The notes under the pieces were generated by a model, which was not told the DNA's origin, made no database searches, and saw nothing but the letters and a program-made list of their open reading frames with translations. Positions 12,181-24,821 of a DNA stretch of 64,000 nucleotides are shown here, in pieces. How positions within the stretch are numbered: position 1 is the first letter of the stretch; each line of letters starts with the position of its first letter. Source of the DNA: Nephrocerus scutellatus (taxonomy: Eukaryota; Arthropoda; Insecta; Diptera; Pipunculidae); assembly GCA_947095585.1 (NCBI GenBank), contig OX352761.1, forward strand, positions 138,104,277-138,168,276. The letters run 5' to 3'. The translations under genes were made by a program, and so were the position numbers.

Positions 12181-12417
12181 CTTTGCAAGAACTTTTTGAA
12201 CTTGACTGGTTGAATTCTAAACAATGAATGAATTCCTGCGGCAACGCCGTACTATCATTGAAAAGTTTTTAGAAACTTCCAATATTGTAGACAGAGATAT
12301 CAAGAAAAGACCAGAAAATTCTGGCAACTTCCCTTATTTACAGTTGTAACCATACTCATATGTAATGAGTCATTATCTAAAAAAACGTACATGTACAATC
12401 CTCTACACACAAACCGG

Positions 12418-12636
12418 ACTTGGGTTCGTCGTTCGAATCCACGATGTCCCACTTCTCGCGAATGGGTGACAAACGTTCCGAGAATAATAACTTGTCAATT
12501 CGCCATTCGGATCCGGCCTTAAATTGTAGGTCCCTTCCATTTGTGTCCAAAATTATACATGCCCAACACAAATGGTCGCGAGAAGCTAGCCCCTGGACCA
12601 CATTGGTCTGTCGCGCCGAATATTATTATTATATAC
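12418..12636 (+). mobile_element. tRNA-derived SINE, copy 1 (head damaged)
   Basis: A B-box-like GTTCGAATCC at 12431-12440 is followed by the shared SINE body (GAGAATAATAACTTGTC, CAATTCGCCATTCGGATCC, GTAGGTCCCTTCCATTTG, GGTCGCGAGAAGCTAG) and ends in GCGCCGAATATTATTATTAT. The A-box half of the tRNA head is missing or too degraded to see. It matches four other copies in the window. Confidence 0.85.
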
Positions 12637-12639
12637 TGT

Positions 12640-13515
12640 TAATATGCTATGTTACTATGCTGGCAGCACTCATCTAATCATATCTAATATTACACGTTGG
12701 CATATTGCCAAATAGGGCTTATATTATTAATTTACAACAGACCTAATTATATATAAAAGATAAACTAATTGAACTTTGTACTTTGTAAATTACGAATAAA
12801 TGTTTGAGAGTACTTGAGAAATTACTTGAAGGTACAAAGAGCACCCTTCGCAACACCATTTCGAAACCGTATCTTGACTTATTTATTTTGTGCAAACAGC
12901 TTACATTTCAACAGAAGAGATTACTATAAGCGATACTTACATTTCGTATAAACAAAAACTGGGTTGATGAATCGAACCAAATTTACGGTACAAAAATCTG
13001 TACTTTCTTCTTAAAGGGGTTTGTATGTCGTGCATGTAATGAAAACAGAACTAAATATTTAGAAACAATGCTTGGAGAAAGCGCTACTTACAGACATAAT
13101 AACTCATAATTCATCTTTAAGTCGCACTTGACACATTCGAACTTTATACTATGAACGCGACGGCAGAGATTCTATTACAAAGATAAAAATCGTTGCAAGT
13201 TCTTCTTTTAGGTTTTCTTATAATATCGTAAATTAGTGAGTAAAAATACGTGCATATATTTAATTTGATGTTGAAAAAAGGCTGATTCATCCTATATTTT
13301 TGATATGCAAATATTCTCTAAACTTTAAGCAATTATGTCACCGCAGTCACTTTTGGTCCACCAGCAAAATTGTCCACTTTTCAGGTTAGTTCATGTATAA
13401 ACGTGTGATGATATATAACGACAACCATTTCCTTCCATACCATGTCACCGTTTTTTCCTAGATTTTTAAATGAGAAACAGGGAAGTCAGTGACAGTGGAT
13501 CTTTTTTTATATTAA
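12640..13515. other. Gene-free stretch
   Basis: AT-rich sequence with no domain-bearing ORF, RNA gene or obvious repeat. Confidence 0.45.
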
Positions 13516-13519
13516 ACTT

Positions 13520-14220
13520 TAATGTTCTGACAACACCACGAGAACGAAGAAGATAAAAGCGCCTTTATGCTGTACGTAAATGCTGTCAGACAGATGCTAA
13601 ACATAGAAACTGCATTCGTTGCACTTTTGCGGGAGCATATTCCAACAGACACGAACCGAGTATAGAACGAGTGAGTCGCTCTACCGCCTGAATCCATTTA
13701 TCCCATCTGGTAAAAGAGTTGTCAGTACGCGACGTCGGCAGTAACTCATTCTCCCAGTCGACTGGATATTTTTTCACAGTCTGCGGGAGAAGCCTATATA
13801 TTCCTTGAAAATTCCCAGGAATATAAAGATAGAATGGCCGAACTGCGTTGATGAATGAAAAACTCGTGCTGCACCACAATGTCAAAAAACCGCACACGGC
13901 TCGCTGAGGTAGACGATCGAGAAGTAAGCAGTAGCCGACTTCTGGGACTTTTATGAGCTCATCAGAAACTCCTCTTGCATACCAAACAATGCGCCCTGTG
14001 TGAAATTTTGCAGGCATGCGATAACGCATATCTCAATTAACTGACGGACGTGCAGTGTGCTTCCATCGTCCGAAGGTAAAGCAAATGAAAATTCCTTCAT
14101 TCTCTTAGATGTTTGAGTCCAAAGAGAACCGAAACTGCTGAATTGATTCGAATTCAGACCACACCACCTGAACATCGGCGCTATGTACATGATATAATAT
14201 AGCTGACTACGTTTCAATGA
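13520..14220 (-). pseudogene. Probable BEL/Pao LTR-retrotransposon polyprotein remnant
   Basis: Two overlapping minus-strand ORFs (14217-13951 and 14029-13586) and a third frame (13697-13512) carry motifs in the order expected of a BEL/Pao Pol: FRWCGLNSNQFSS resembles the W-SN block after the reverse transcriptase; KKYPVDWENELLP resembles the conserved DWD-LP block; and FTRWDKWIQAVERL resembles the W--W---L segment that follows it. Near 13610 the frame breaks where a DAS-type motif would be expected (QFLCLASV). No LTRs, gag, protease or integrase are recognisable. The match is by pattern, not alignment, and stops and frameshifts show the piece is dead. An uncharacterised host pseudogene is the main alternative. 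Confidence 0.45.
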
Positions 14221-14224
14221 TGCC

Positions 14225-16745
14225 CGACGTTGGCCGTTTAGAGATGCTGATGTTGCATATAGTGCTGTGTGGTTAGTGCCTCTTCAGATGAAGCTGTGGG
14301 TAACCACTGCACTCGACACAGGACAATGAACTTTTGTAATTATATGTTCATAGCGGGGCGCATCGAAAAAAATGCAGTTCATCTGCATTTTGTTCGCAGC
14401 AGTCATCGACAGAAGGGCTATTCATTGCGCTCCATGAAATTACCCCAGGGAAAATGCAGTGAGCTTTACTAGCTGCTGCGAGCGCTATCATGTAGTCTTT
14501 TCTCCATACTCGATTAGGGCGATATGCATTCGCGTGTCTACTCAATTATTATACAAAACGAAACACTAAAGGGAAGCGTGATTGCAAAGAACAACGCATT
14601 CTGTAGAACTGTTAGACCGGCACTCGAGAGAGACACTGTTAATAGGGGTGCCGTGGAAAAATGGACTGTTTAAGTGGCCTAAGAGTTTTGACATTGTTTA
14701 CAACCGTTTACGAGAGTTCCGTGTGTTCATTACATGTGCCTCAGAGTATCTATGCTATAGAGTCTAGATTATGCCAAAGGTTGAATAATATTATCATGAA
14801 GTTGATTCCGAATGGATTAGATATTTAATATTGATCAAAAGTGAATATTTACGACAGAGCATTGGTAAGCAAATTAATACTGATACATTATACTGACATA
14901 CTTATTTGAAAATATTTTTTAATAATAGCAGTTGTAATAATTACTAGCACTAAGCGAATTGATATAGGTTAAATAGATGTTGGTCCTATTAGTAAGATAA
15001 AAAAGTATTTTTTTCTATGTTGGATCTTCTAAAATCAACTGTGACCTTCAAATTTATTTAAAAAGCTTAAATGTGAATTTTATTCCCCATCAATTCCGCC
15101 GTCTGGCCTGTAGAGAGTGGGCACAGTCAGACAGACAAACAGTTCAACAGACAGACAGAATTTTTTTTTTCGCTTTTTCTGACTCAGGAGATACGGAAAT
15201 GGGGTTTTTACCTGCTGCTAAAATCCCGAGTTTACAAATTTTCATGATTACTATACGTACTTCCTTTTACTATGTAAAGTAAAAAGTATTTGTATCAGAC
15301 TTTAACCAATAAGCAAATGGGTTTATAAGTTTTCTCTACTCTTCGGAGCTACGAATAACACATAACACAATCAGGAAACTTAGTTTAGTTATTAACCTTT
15401 CTGCTTAGACTTATATTTCAAACATGAAAACAACTAATACTTAGCTTAGTTTCTCGCATGAAAGGTCGTGAACAGAAATGAGCAAACCGTAATATTAATG
15501 CGACCTATCATGGAGGTAATTATTATTATCGAGTTCGTCATTGCGTGCACAGATAGACGGTTGTAGGTGGATGAGTGGCCACATCAGAGACGCTTCCATT
15601 TTCGCATTATAATAATATTTTTTCGGTTTCGGGTTAAATTGAGCAGCCTTTAAGATTGGCATAACGTTAAGTTGCGTAGCACGTCATAAATTATATTTTG
15701 TGACTATGCGTGGCGTGACTGTACACATTTTAAATGGCGTAATTTAATTTCGTTTAGTTATTAAAGTTCAAGGGTAAATTTTTTACAGAACCTTAAGCAG
15801 TTTTATGCTTTTTGCACTATCCATATATCATTTCGTCAACAAACAACGCATTCTGGGGTTGGCAGAATGTTAGAAAGATTTAAGGCCATTTTATTTTCAT
15901 TTAGGAAATATTATTTTCCACACCTAGCTGGTAAAAACCCCTTTATAAAATAATATTAAAAAAATATAGAATTATTAAAAAATTAAAAAGTTATAAGTAT
16001 ATTAAATCGTCCACTATTTTTCGGACACCCTGTGTTACTTCTGAAAGTATGTACTTAGAAATATCTAAACAGTACTCGTATTTTTTTTGGTATATGGCAG
16101 AAATGTACATCAGATACAAGAAGAAAGACGAAATATAGTTGTTGAGGTGAATCTACCAAATAACTTTCGTAGTCTTTGTATTAAGTGGGAATATCCGTAT
16201 AAATTTGATATATTGTAATGTAGAAAGCCATCTGGGCTGACACTAAAATTGAAATTCCAGAGTCACACATGTGGCACACTATCTATGTATACACCTCCAA
16301 ATAAAGTTTCACTTCCTGATTTATTCTTGTGTACTCAGATTAAAGATATTCGTCCTTAAAATCTCTACATATTGCGAATATGGTGTGTATGTTTGGATCT
16401 TGTGAGTGATATATTCCTGTTTTGTCAAGTGTGGTAAAATTATAATAATAGAGGCGATGCTTTTCATCGTTCTTCTCATTGCTAACAAAGGAACAATGAC
16501 GAAAGACATTTTTTAGATTTAATTTTAAGAAAAGAGAAACAAGTGCCCATTGTATTGTTTTGTTGCAGCAGCAAGGCAATAAATTATAACGCTTTGTCTA
16601 TGTTTTGTTTGCGTATATATAAATGTGTTCCCCGACCGACTAAGATCAGCTTTAAGGAGAAGTTTACTTTTTTATTATTTTGTACCTGTGTAACTGTAAA
16701 AAGGAGCTTTGTGTGTTGTAAACTGCTGAATTGCTAGTGCTCTTC
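14225..16745. other. Gene-free stretch
   Basis: ORFs at 14269-14472, 14348-14545 and 14582-14767 show no domain I can name; the first two could be upstream parts of the BEL-like relic. Around 15115-15160 a CAGACAGACAAACAG-rich tract is typical of the ends of decayed insect repeats. Nothing else is recognised. Confidence 0.45.
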
Positions 16746-16750
16746 ATTAT

Positions 16751-16970
16751 AAGAATAATATTTGGCTCGACAGACCGTTGTGGTCCAAGACCTAGCTTCT
16801 CGCGACCATATGTGTTGTGCATGTTGATTTTTGGACACAAATGGAAGGGACAAGTTATTACTCACGGAACGTATTTCAGACATTCACGATATGTGGGAAA
16901 CCGTTTGGTGTTACTGGGATTCAAACCACGAACCTCCTGCTCAGTAGCCATCCACTGAGCAACGGCACCC
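16751..16970 (-). mobile_element. tRNA-derived SINE, copy 2
   Basis: Read on minus, the 5' head begins GGGTGCCGTTGCTCAGTGG (A box near 16966-16951) with a B box GGTTTGAATCC at 16927-16917. The body and the AATATTATT tail follow. About 60 bases of the central body present in copies 3 and 4 are deleted. Confidence 0.9.
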
Positions 16971-18043
16971 ACATCTTTATTATTATACTAATTCGAATAA
17001 AATACACTTAAAATAACACATATTTATTTTAATACTCGTAATAAAGGGGCAGGAGCCGAAATCTACGCCACTGTTCCTTGCATGATACGTCTGGCCATTT
17101 ACTTGGAATTATGACTTAGTTATAAAATTACATGTTTGTGCCTAATAAATCAATAATAAGTGCGCTGTCACTCTTCGTTCACTTCACATACAGATTACTT
17201 TACTTTCCTTGCGGTACCACCGTTTGCAATTTGTAATACACAAAACCTCCTCTGCAACTCCCTTTTGTTTAAAGGTTTATCCGTTTTTGTTATAAAAATA
17301 TATGACCTAATTTAGCATAGCGGAATTTGAAAGCTAAGAATACTCTTCACTTGACAGTCTGAACCAGAGAACGAGCGATGCTCTTGAATGAATTGAAAGC
17401 GCACTTTCTCCGTTTTGCAGCACAATAATAGGAGGAAGTCCCTTATTACATTTGCAACGTTGCGGAGATGCACAATTTTAGAAACTGCTAAATTGAGCAA
17501 AAGGGGAACCAGATTTATTTTCTTTTTGTTAAAGTAATTTTCAGAGTTACATTGAAAGGAACGAGAGAGGTAGCAAGTATTTTCCGGGCTCTACTCAAAC
17601 TTTTTTTGCTCTTCATACGCAGAAAGGAAGGTGGACGCAAATCTAGCAATAGAAACATTCATTTATAGTCGGTAGTTACTGACTGAAACAGGCTCACTTA
17701 AAACTTTATGTTGTGGTATACATAAGTTATTGAAAATTCTGTTACCTAAGGGCACGGAGATAAATGTTGAGTGAAAGATATCTGCTACCTCTGAGTTTTG
17801 AATTAAAATTTAAGAGTGACGATTCATATTCTACATGAAAGTTTTGTAAATTACAATTTTTCGATAGCTCCATAGATAGGGTATATATTTAGAATAAAAA
17901 GTTCCCACTAAATAAATGAACGACTAGAGCTATTACCATCAAAATCTCTTCATACTTTTCTAAAAAAGTCATAATGATACTTTCCAAAAAATAAAGATGA
18001 GGTGCACAATAACAATATTTTTCTTATTCTTTGGATGGTTTTC

Positions 18044-18082
18044 TATTCTTCTCTCTTTCTCTCTCTTTCTCTCCCTTTCTCT
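18044..18082. repeat. CT-rich microsatellite (TCTCTTT units)
   Basis: Repeated CTCTCTTT-type units form an imperfect pyrimidine tract. Confidence 0.8.
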
Positions 18083-18957
18083 GTTACGTTTTCAGGACTT
18101 ATTTGCATAACATAAAAAGTCCTTGAGGCGCATACACATACAGTTTCCCTTCGCCATTTGTTCGTACGCCGCATCAAGTTGCGATCATTTTAATTTCTCC
18201 ATCATAGCAACATATTTTTTGTTGAAATTTTTGCATTCTTTAGCGATAGCACACAGCTGCAGGTCATGTGCTACCCTACATGGCGTTGGCGGGAATAAAA
18301 AAGAGGGCGCTTATGGTGAACCCTTTCAGTCTTATCTTGCACTCATTGTGGGTGAGTGTAAGCAGAAGCTATGTATGTGGCTACGCTTCTGTACGTACAC
18401 CTTAACATGGGATAGACTCCTAAATACTTTAAAATGCTCCTAAAAATCAGCCAGAAACTGAATAAAAAAACTCAACTGAAACAGCGAACAAAACTGAACA
18501 CTGTTCTGCATTGGGAGGCAGCTGCCTGAACTGGTATATACGTGCGAATAATTCACAAAAGTGCTCTTCACGAGTACTGTAGTTCTCCATTAGGCACGTT
18601 TGTTCCATATCTCTAAGTCAATTTCGGTTTCGATTTGATTCTTTGTTTGGGTTGTGTTATGCGTCGTCTTATATTTATGTGGATCATTGCAGCTAAAAAT
18701 ACGAATTTGCAAAGAAAAAATTCCTTTCACCCAGATGACCAAGACGGAGTAGTAGTCTAGGAACTATAAAATGTTGCCGTAATTAGTTTAGTCGTATCTG
18801 GTTTATTTAGACAGAGATTTCGATGCAATCTTTGTCTCATGTACTCAAAAAATGCATTGAATAAGAATACACTTTATTCCATCTTTATTCTTACTTTTGT
18901 GTACTGCGGCTTCATTTTTTTTCGGGCATGCAATTCTATTCTGCATAGATTTCCCTA

Positions 18958-18989
18958 TTATCACAAAAAAAAGAAATTTTTTGTGATAA
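18958..18989. repeat. Perfect inverted repeat, 13-bp arms
   Basis: TTATCACAAAAAA at 18958-18970 is mirrored by TTTTTTGTGATAA at 18977-18989 around a 6-base loop. It could form a hairpin; no T tract or gene context gives it a clear role. Confidence 0.7.
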
Positions 18990-20454
18990 ATTCGGAAGCA
19001 AACAAGTAAAACAGTTTGATTTGTTTCATTTAATTTTCACAACTCCAATGATGGCTCCCTGTGATAGTTGTAATGAAATAAGTTGCTTTAAAACAAATCA
19101 CCTCAAGCAAAAATAAGATATTAGGTAAATGACAATTCATTAATCAGTAGGACGATACCTAATTACTTAAAGGTTATACCAGCAGCTGCTTGGCAGCTTT
19201 GTATATACCTACAATTGATTAGGTTGATTGTGTGTGTTAAAGGTTAAATTAGTAAAACCTTTTCTTATTTCACGTTTTCGCTAAAATATGCGCTAATGGT
19301 GATGGTGATGATGACATCAGAATAATGCTACGCGATTTATTTTTGCTGATAGCGCAGTTTTTTCGATGGAAGAGTGGCATTCATTTAAGGAATTCAAAAA
19401 TAAATTCAACTCAATCTAGTACTAGCACAGTATTGCATGCAAGGAAATATAGCATGCAACGAAAAACAATTTATTGCTTCTTTTTCGAAAGTTAAAGATA
19501 TGGCATTCGAAATTTCAGATTCACATGGCTATAAATAGAAGTTGAGGATAATTCGTACGAATCAGGTGGTTAACAATTCACAGAACAAGAATCGAACTCA
19601 TTTATTGCATTCTAACTTTTCGTGGTGTAAATCCAATCAATATAATTGTTATCTATAATTCGCGATATCCTATGATTGATTTAAGATATTCCTACGTTTT
19701 ATTCTCTCGATAAAGATGAAACTCGTCCTGTTCGTCTCGCTGCTGATAAAGCTATACTTACATTTGAGGACATTTGTACTAAGTAGAATTACAATTTATG
19801 CCTGGTTTATAAGCATAGACAGCTAACGAGCAACTTTTTGGATAACGCATACCTAATACGGTACCTAAGATATAACGTTAAAGTTTAAGAAGTTGGACAG
19901 TCGTCCAACAAAATGGTCAACTCTGTTGTTAAAAGCTAAAACAAGAAAACTGCACACATTTACATGTGTATTGCTCTTAATATTAAATAAAATCAGTTAA
20001 ATTTGCATGAATGTACCCAGATACCTCGTCGCACCGAAGCATAAAAAGAGTTTTGGCATTCCCCCCACCTTCGAAAGGTTGAATGAGATATAACTTCTTA
20101 CAAATATAAAGGTAACAGAAAGTTGGGAGTTCGTACGAAGTTTTAGACTCATAACTTGCATACAACTAAAATAAATTGAAATAATAACACCTGGCTATAT
20201 ACCAAAACGTTTGGAAACTCTTGAATAGATAGATACATCAACGACAGCTGCTTTTTGTCAGTACTATCTATAAAAACACAAAATATCGAACAAAAACGTA
20301 TAATTAACCCGGGTTTTGAATTACTACTTTTAAGCAGAGGAGAATTTTAAATAAAAAATGGATCGTGATAGTGTGTTTATGAGTTGACGAGTCAAATTCG
20401 GTAACATTTTGAATTGAGTTGATAACTTTTCGGAGTAAATGGGAATACATACAT

Positions 20455-23105
20455 TGTCATATTTGGATCTACAACCGGTGTCCGGTCCTGGCCTCCCGCA
20501 AAAAATCTTTCTACCGGTCCCGGTTTCGAGCCGATATCATCCAGTTTGGCATCCCTTAACTCTGGGCGTCCTGGTCTAAGCCATCCTTCCAGCGTAGGCT
20601 TGGCCGGCCTCGCTGTCGTGTTCCATAAATCCTACCGCAAAGGCCTTTCCGAGCAGGATCCTCTTCGCTCATGCGTGGTAGGTGTCCAGCCCACCGGAGC
20701 GTACCGAGCTTAATTCTCTTCACAATGTCGACATCACGGTAAGTTCATAGATCTCATCATTATAGAGTCTTCGGAATCGTCCTTCCTCACATACGGGGTT
20801 AACAATTATCCGTGAAACTTTTCTCTCGAACGCGGCTAAGCGGTCAGAATGCTTTTTGCTAAGCACCCAACTCTCGGATCCATATGTAAGTACTGGTATG
20901 ACCATTGTCTTATATACCAGCAGCTTGGATGTTATGGTTAAATTCCTGGATTTGAAGAGTCTTGACAGACCAAAGTAGGCTTTGTTGGCTTTGTGCAACC
21001 GTGTGCGTATTTCTGGTTCCATCCTGTTATCGGCTGCTACATTTGACCCGAGATAGTTAAGGGATTGCACTTCTTCAAATTCGCGCTCCACTATTTGAAT
21101 TGAGGGCTAATGTTGGTTCTTCTAGTCGGAGACGTGGCCAGCATGTACTTTGTTTTGCTCTCATTTATGTGCAGCCACAGATTTCGTGCCGCCTGCTCGA
21201 TTTGGATGAAAGCTTCCTGTACAGCTCTTCGGTTTCTACCAACGATGTCAATATCGTCTGCGTAAGCCATTATCTGAATGGACTTATAGAGGATTGTTCC
21301 TCTCGCCGTTACGTCATAGTCTCGGATCACTTTCTCTAATGCCAGGTTGAAGAGGACGCAGGCCAGTCCATCCCCTTGTCGGAGCACGTTATAGATGTTC
21401 AATGGGCTTGATAGTGATCCGGACATTTTTACATAGCTTATAATATTGGTCATGGTCTACCTACTTAGTCTTGTCAGTTTATTTGGGATGCCGAATTCTC
21501 TCTGGCTATGCTATGCCGGCTTTAAAATCTATAAAAAGTTGGTGTAGTGAGTTTTGAAACTCTAGACATTTTTCCATCACCTGCATAAGGGTGTAAATCT
21601 GACCAGTTGTTGATTTGCCTAGGATGAAGCCAAACTGGTATGGACCAATGACTTTAGCGTATGGGTCTATGCTGTGTCGAGAAAAACTTATACTCTACTC
21701 AACAACATTATACCACGATAATAGCTGCATGTTGTGATATCTCCCTTCTTATGTATGGGGCACAGGAAGCCTCTTCGCCAGTCTTCTGGCATCGCTTCCT
21801 CCTCCCATACATGCACTTTTAGTTCATGAATTGCTTGGTGTATCGCGGGACCTCCTGTGTTAATCAGCTCCGCTGGCATACCATCTGATCCCGGGGCCTT
21901 ATTATTTTTGAACCGAACTATCGCTCTGCTAACTTCGTCTATGCTTGGTGGTGGCAGCATGGTGTGGTCTTCGGTCATTGGTGGAGCCTCCAATTCCTCA
22001 GTAAGATGGCCAATAAGCAACTCATGAAAGTGCTCTTCGCATCGCTCTAAGATGCCTTTGAGATCGGCGATCAGATGTATATTGCGTCATACCGTGGAAT
22101 CTTTGGTAGAACTTCTGCACTCGGTGCGGTCCTCGCTCTCTGTATTGTTCGATTCGAGATTCTTCTCCAAGGCTGCTTTCTTTCGACGGTGGACTGTTTT
22201 TTCATATCTTCTGAGCATCAGGTTCGGGCTGTGGTGGCGGTCTATCAAAACGTGGTCTATCTAGTTGCGACTGGCTCTATTAGGAGATACTCAGGTGGCT
22301 TTGTGGATATTTTTACGCGCAAACCTTGTAATTGCAACGACCAAATTATTGCTTGCTGCCGTCGTTGTCCATTGTCATTAGTGTTCTCGTGTAAGCTGTG
22401 GGTGCCAATGTACTGCTTGAATTCTGGCTCCCTACCTATTTTAGCATTCATATCCCCAAGAATGATTTTTACATCATACTGAGGGCAGGGATGGAGTTCT
22501 CGTTCGACTGATTCAAAGAATTCTTCTTTTTCATCATCTGGGGAATCCTCTGAAGGTGAGTGAATGTTTAGGAGGCTTATGTTTTTAAATCTACCCGCAC
22601 GCGAAATGTGCATAGCCGTTCGTTTACTGCTTTAAAGCCGATAGCGGTGGGTTTCATGATTTTGCTGACTAGAAGCCCCACCCCGAACACATGATGTCTT
22701 GCATGAGAGCTGTAACATATGTCATATTCTGATTTTAGTAAGACACCATTCCCCGTCCACCGCATCTCTAGTCAGCATTATATTTAGACAGAGTATCGGC
22801 TAGCTGCTCTGAAGCTCGAGTTCTATACCTACAGTGAGCGTACGTTCCATGAGAAAATTCTTAAATCTTTTAGCCGGTTTTTTTGCCGTGGTAGTCGTCG
22901 TTTATCAATGTATTTGGGGTTCCGTAATATGGTTTTTTATGGGCGAGGTTATTGGCCTCGCGCCAACCTTACTTTGAAGTGACAAGCCCGGTCATTTCGC
23001 TTTTCCTCTACTGGAGGAAAATTACTAGCGGCCACCAAGTAGACGTTTGATCTCACTTCCACCAGTCAGAGATAGTTGCAGCCACATTTCTGAAGCATTC
23101 TGTGT
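20455..23105 (-). mobile_element. RTE-clade LINE, most complete copy in the window
   Basis: This minus-strand element spans about 2.65 kb. From the 5' side there is an untranslated or degraded leader (23105-22770) shared with the copy at 36970. The AP endonuclease follows: RWTGNGVLLKSEYD, SLLNIHSPSEDSPDD, and KIILGDMNAKIG with catalytic-type GDMN near 22457. Then a linker, the RT start (FKNNKAPGSDGMPAELI, 22020-21688), and the RT palm (LRQGDGLACVLF; MAYADDIDIVG with YADD at 21264-21253). The post-RT region is NLWLHINESKTKYM, FEEVQSLNYLGS, LVYKTMVIPVLTYG, and the 3' end is GCGGGAGGCCAGGACC with a GTAGATCCAAATATGA tail. The catalytic YADD is intact, but frameshifts split the protein into at least five frames, so it is not active. 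RTE elements encode one EN-RT protein without a gag; the observed order fits. The copies at 8370, 27535, 28440, 36970 and 61950 belong to the same family. Confidence 0.93.
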
Positions 23106-23109
23106 TATT

Positions 23110-24160
23110 CGCCCTACTCTGCCGATGGCTGACCGCCATCATACAGGTCCACTAAAAAGGAGTCGAAAATATACAATAATTCTAAAATTTAAGAATATCG
23201 CCGGTAAACGATCACAAGCTTCATGCATTTTTTTAAATGAAAATGCTTTATGCATTTTGGGATTATCCTAAATTCGCCTAATTCGTTTGTAGGAATCACA
23301 AATGTTGGCTTATACATATACATAAGTTATTGCGTTGTACATAAGCTTTTTTTTCTTTTTATTTCGACTTTTAGCCACAGGAGAACACTCTGAATGACTT
23401 GCGCCACGTGGAATAGGTGGGCTAAGCCCTTTATTAAATTAACATTATAACATAACATTCCTTTCGTTTGAAGCCGGTTTCAATTTTTTTTTCCAGAATT
23501 CTCCCTGATGCATTGAAAAAGTCATTAGGAAAACGATCACGAACGAAAACGAAGCGTGTCCAGATGCTTTAATCTCAATGGATCATGGTCAGGAAAAACT
23601 TTAAAAGAGCTTGACCTAGAAAATATAAGAAATAATGAAGTAAGTGTTCCTTCAAAATACTTGAAACCTCTACTGAACAATTCGATCCTTCAGTAACTAG
23701 TTGACGTCTTTGTTGATGGCAAACAACTTGAAAATGAATCGTCTCATATTCGTTTGTAGTACCAGGCCTCACAAATAAAAAAGTCACGCACAACTATCGA
23801 GCCGATAGGCTTGTCAAAAATCGGCTTTCCAAAAATGGTGCAAATTCCACAAAATCAATGAGCTTCTTGACGGCAAACATTACATCAAAGATGACCAGAA
23901 AAGTTGGTTGAAAAATGAATTTTGCCAAAAAAGAGAAAATCTCATTTCTAAAGATTCTTTGACGATTCTTTGTGGTTTTTCGTAGTTTTGGAGCAACTAC
24001 AAAATCAGGCGTTTGATAAAGATTACCCATTTTGATTTTTTCGTTCTTGTTTGTGATTTATATAATAAAAATAAAAAATTTAGAATTTTGTAAAAGAATC
24101 ACCTATACTACAACCGAAACAAAACATGCACAACAACCGCATTGAATGGCTAATATGCAC
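23110..24160. other. Nrx-1 intron immediately downstream of its first coding exon
   Basis: This follows the splice donor at 24164-24163 in the direction of transcription. Minus ORFs at 24030-23794 and 23793-23575 are back to back and show no domain I recognise; they may be remnants of an unknown element. There is no sign of the next neurexin exon. Confidence 0.5.
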
Positions 24161-24164
24161 TCAC
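24155..24164 (-). promoter_or_regulatory. 5' splice site of the Nrx-1 exon
   Basis: Read on minus, the exon ends ...AAAGTTCAG and the intron begins GTGAGTGCAT, a good match to the fly donor consensus. The cut leaves codon phase 0 after Gln of HKVQ. Confidence 0.9.
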
Positions 24165-24821
24165 CTGAACTTTGTGCCAGTGCCCATCGTGCAGTTCCCG
24201 ACCAACTGTAATAATTTGCGCTCCACCACCGAGATTGTACCGCAGTCGCAATGCACCTTCGACTAGTTTCAGCTCAAAGAAGTCGTAAGTGCCGCCGTCG
24301 TCCGTATAGAGAACCAGACCGTTCGGTTGTTCGGTCTTAAATTCAAGCTCAAGCGAACCATTGAGGCCCGTATACCATTTGCGAAACTGGGCAAAGGAGT
24401 TTTGCGAACCGTCGAGTTGAAAGGCGGCGCACAGTGAAATTGACACTAACAACATAATGCCAATTGCTGCTGTTGTAGCTGCACCAGATGAGGTCCATGG
24501 CCGAGAAAATCTGTGGATTTCAAATTTTCTTTGATTCGATTTCGATTTCATTTTTCGGCGGCTGGCGCAAGTAATAGATTGGGTGCGATTGCTAGTCTGC
24601 TGGCAAGTTATTGTTTTTTCTGTCTCTTCTCGCCGATGCCGCTGACTTTTAATCTTGTTCACAACATTCTTAAGTACAATGGCCACAGTGGTTTTCAGAT
24701 GTGGTTTCAGACTTAGCGACTTTTTCGGCGGATTGGTTTTGCTTCTCTGAGAGTGGTGATGGCTTTCTTCGGCAGCATTCAATTGTGTGTCAACGTCCTG
24801 CTTAAGACAACTGACCGCCAT
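24165..24821 (-). CDS. Nrx-1: Neurexin-1, first coding exon (signal peptide and start of laminin-G domain 1)
   Basis: Neurexin is a presynaptic type I membrane adhesion protein that binds neuroligin across the synapse. This exon encodes its N-terminus, 219 codons. I chose the ATG at 24821 because its context (CTAAAATGGC) fits the fly start consensus and the open frame upstream has no other ATG. The first ~110 residues are Lys/Ser/Thr-rich and poorly conserved. Residues near 114-133 (GAATTAAIGIMLLVSISLCA) form a hydrophobic signal sequence, and cleavage would fall near AAFQLDG. From there on the sequence (SFAQFRKWYTGLNGSLELEF, then PNGLVLYTDDGG, FFELKLVEGALRLRYNLGGG and DGHWHKVQ) is the first LamG domain, very like Drosophila neurexin as I remember it. 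An internal ATG at 24551 (MKSKSNQ) is an alternative start closer to the signal peptide. The frame ends at a donor after HKVQ; remaining exons are outside the window to the left. The divergent promoter region lies to the right. Confidence 0.93.

Larger units (their letters stand above)
16975..20450. other. Gene-free stretch with a CT-rich tract and a hairpin
   Basis: No ORF has a recognisable domain; the 106-codon ORF at 18123-18443 opens with TTG and looks like chance. A CT-rich microsatellite lies at about 18044-18082 and a perfect 13-bp-arm inverted repeat at 18958-18989. Otherwise nothing is recognised. Confidence 0.45.

Noticed and set aside
22052..22482. Plus ORFs up to 135 codons
   Set aside because: They are antisense shadows of the RTE endonuclease and linker, which read clearly on minus.
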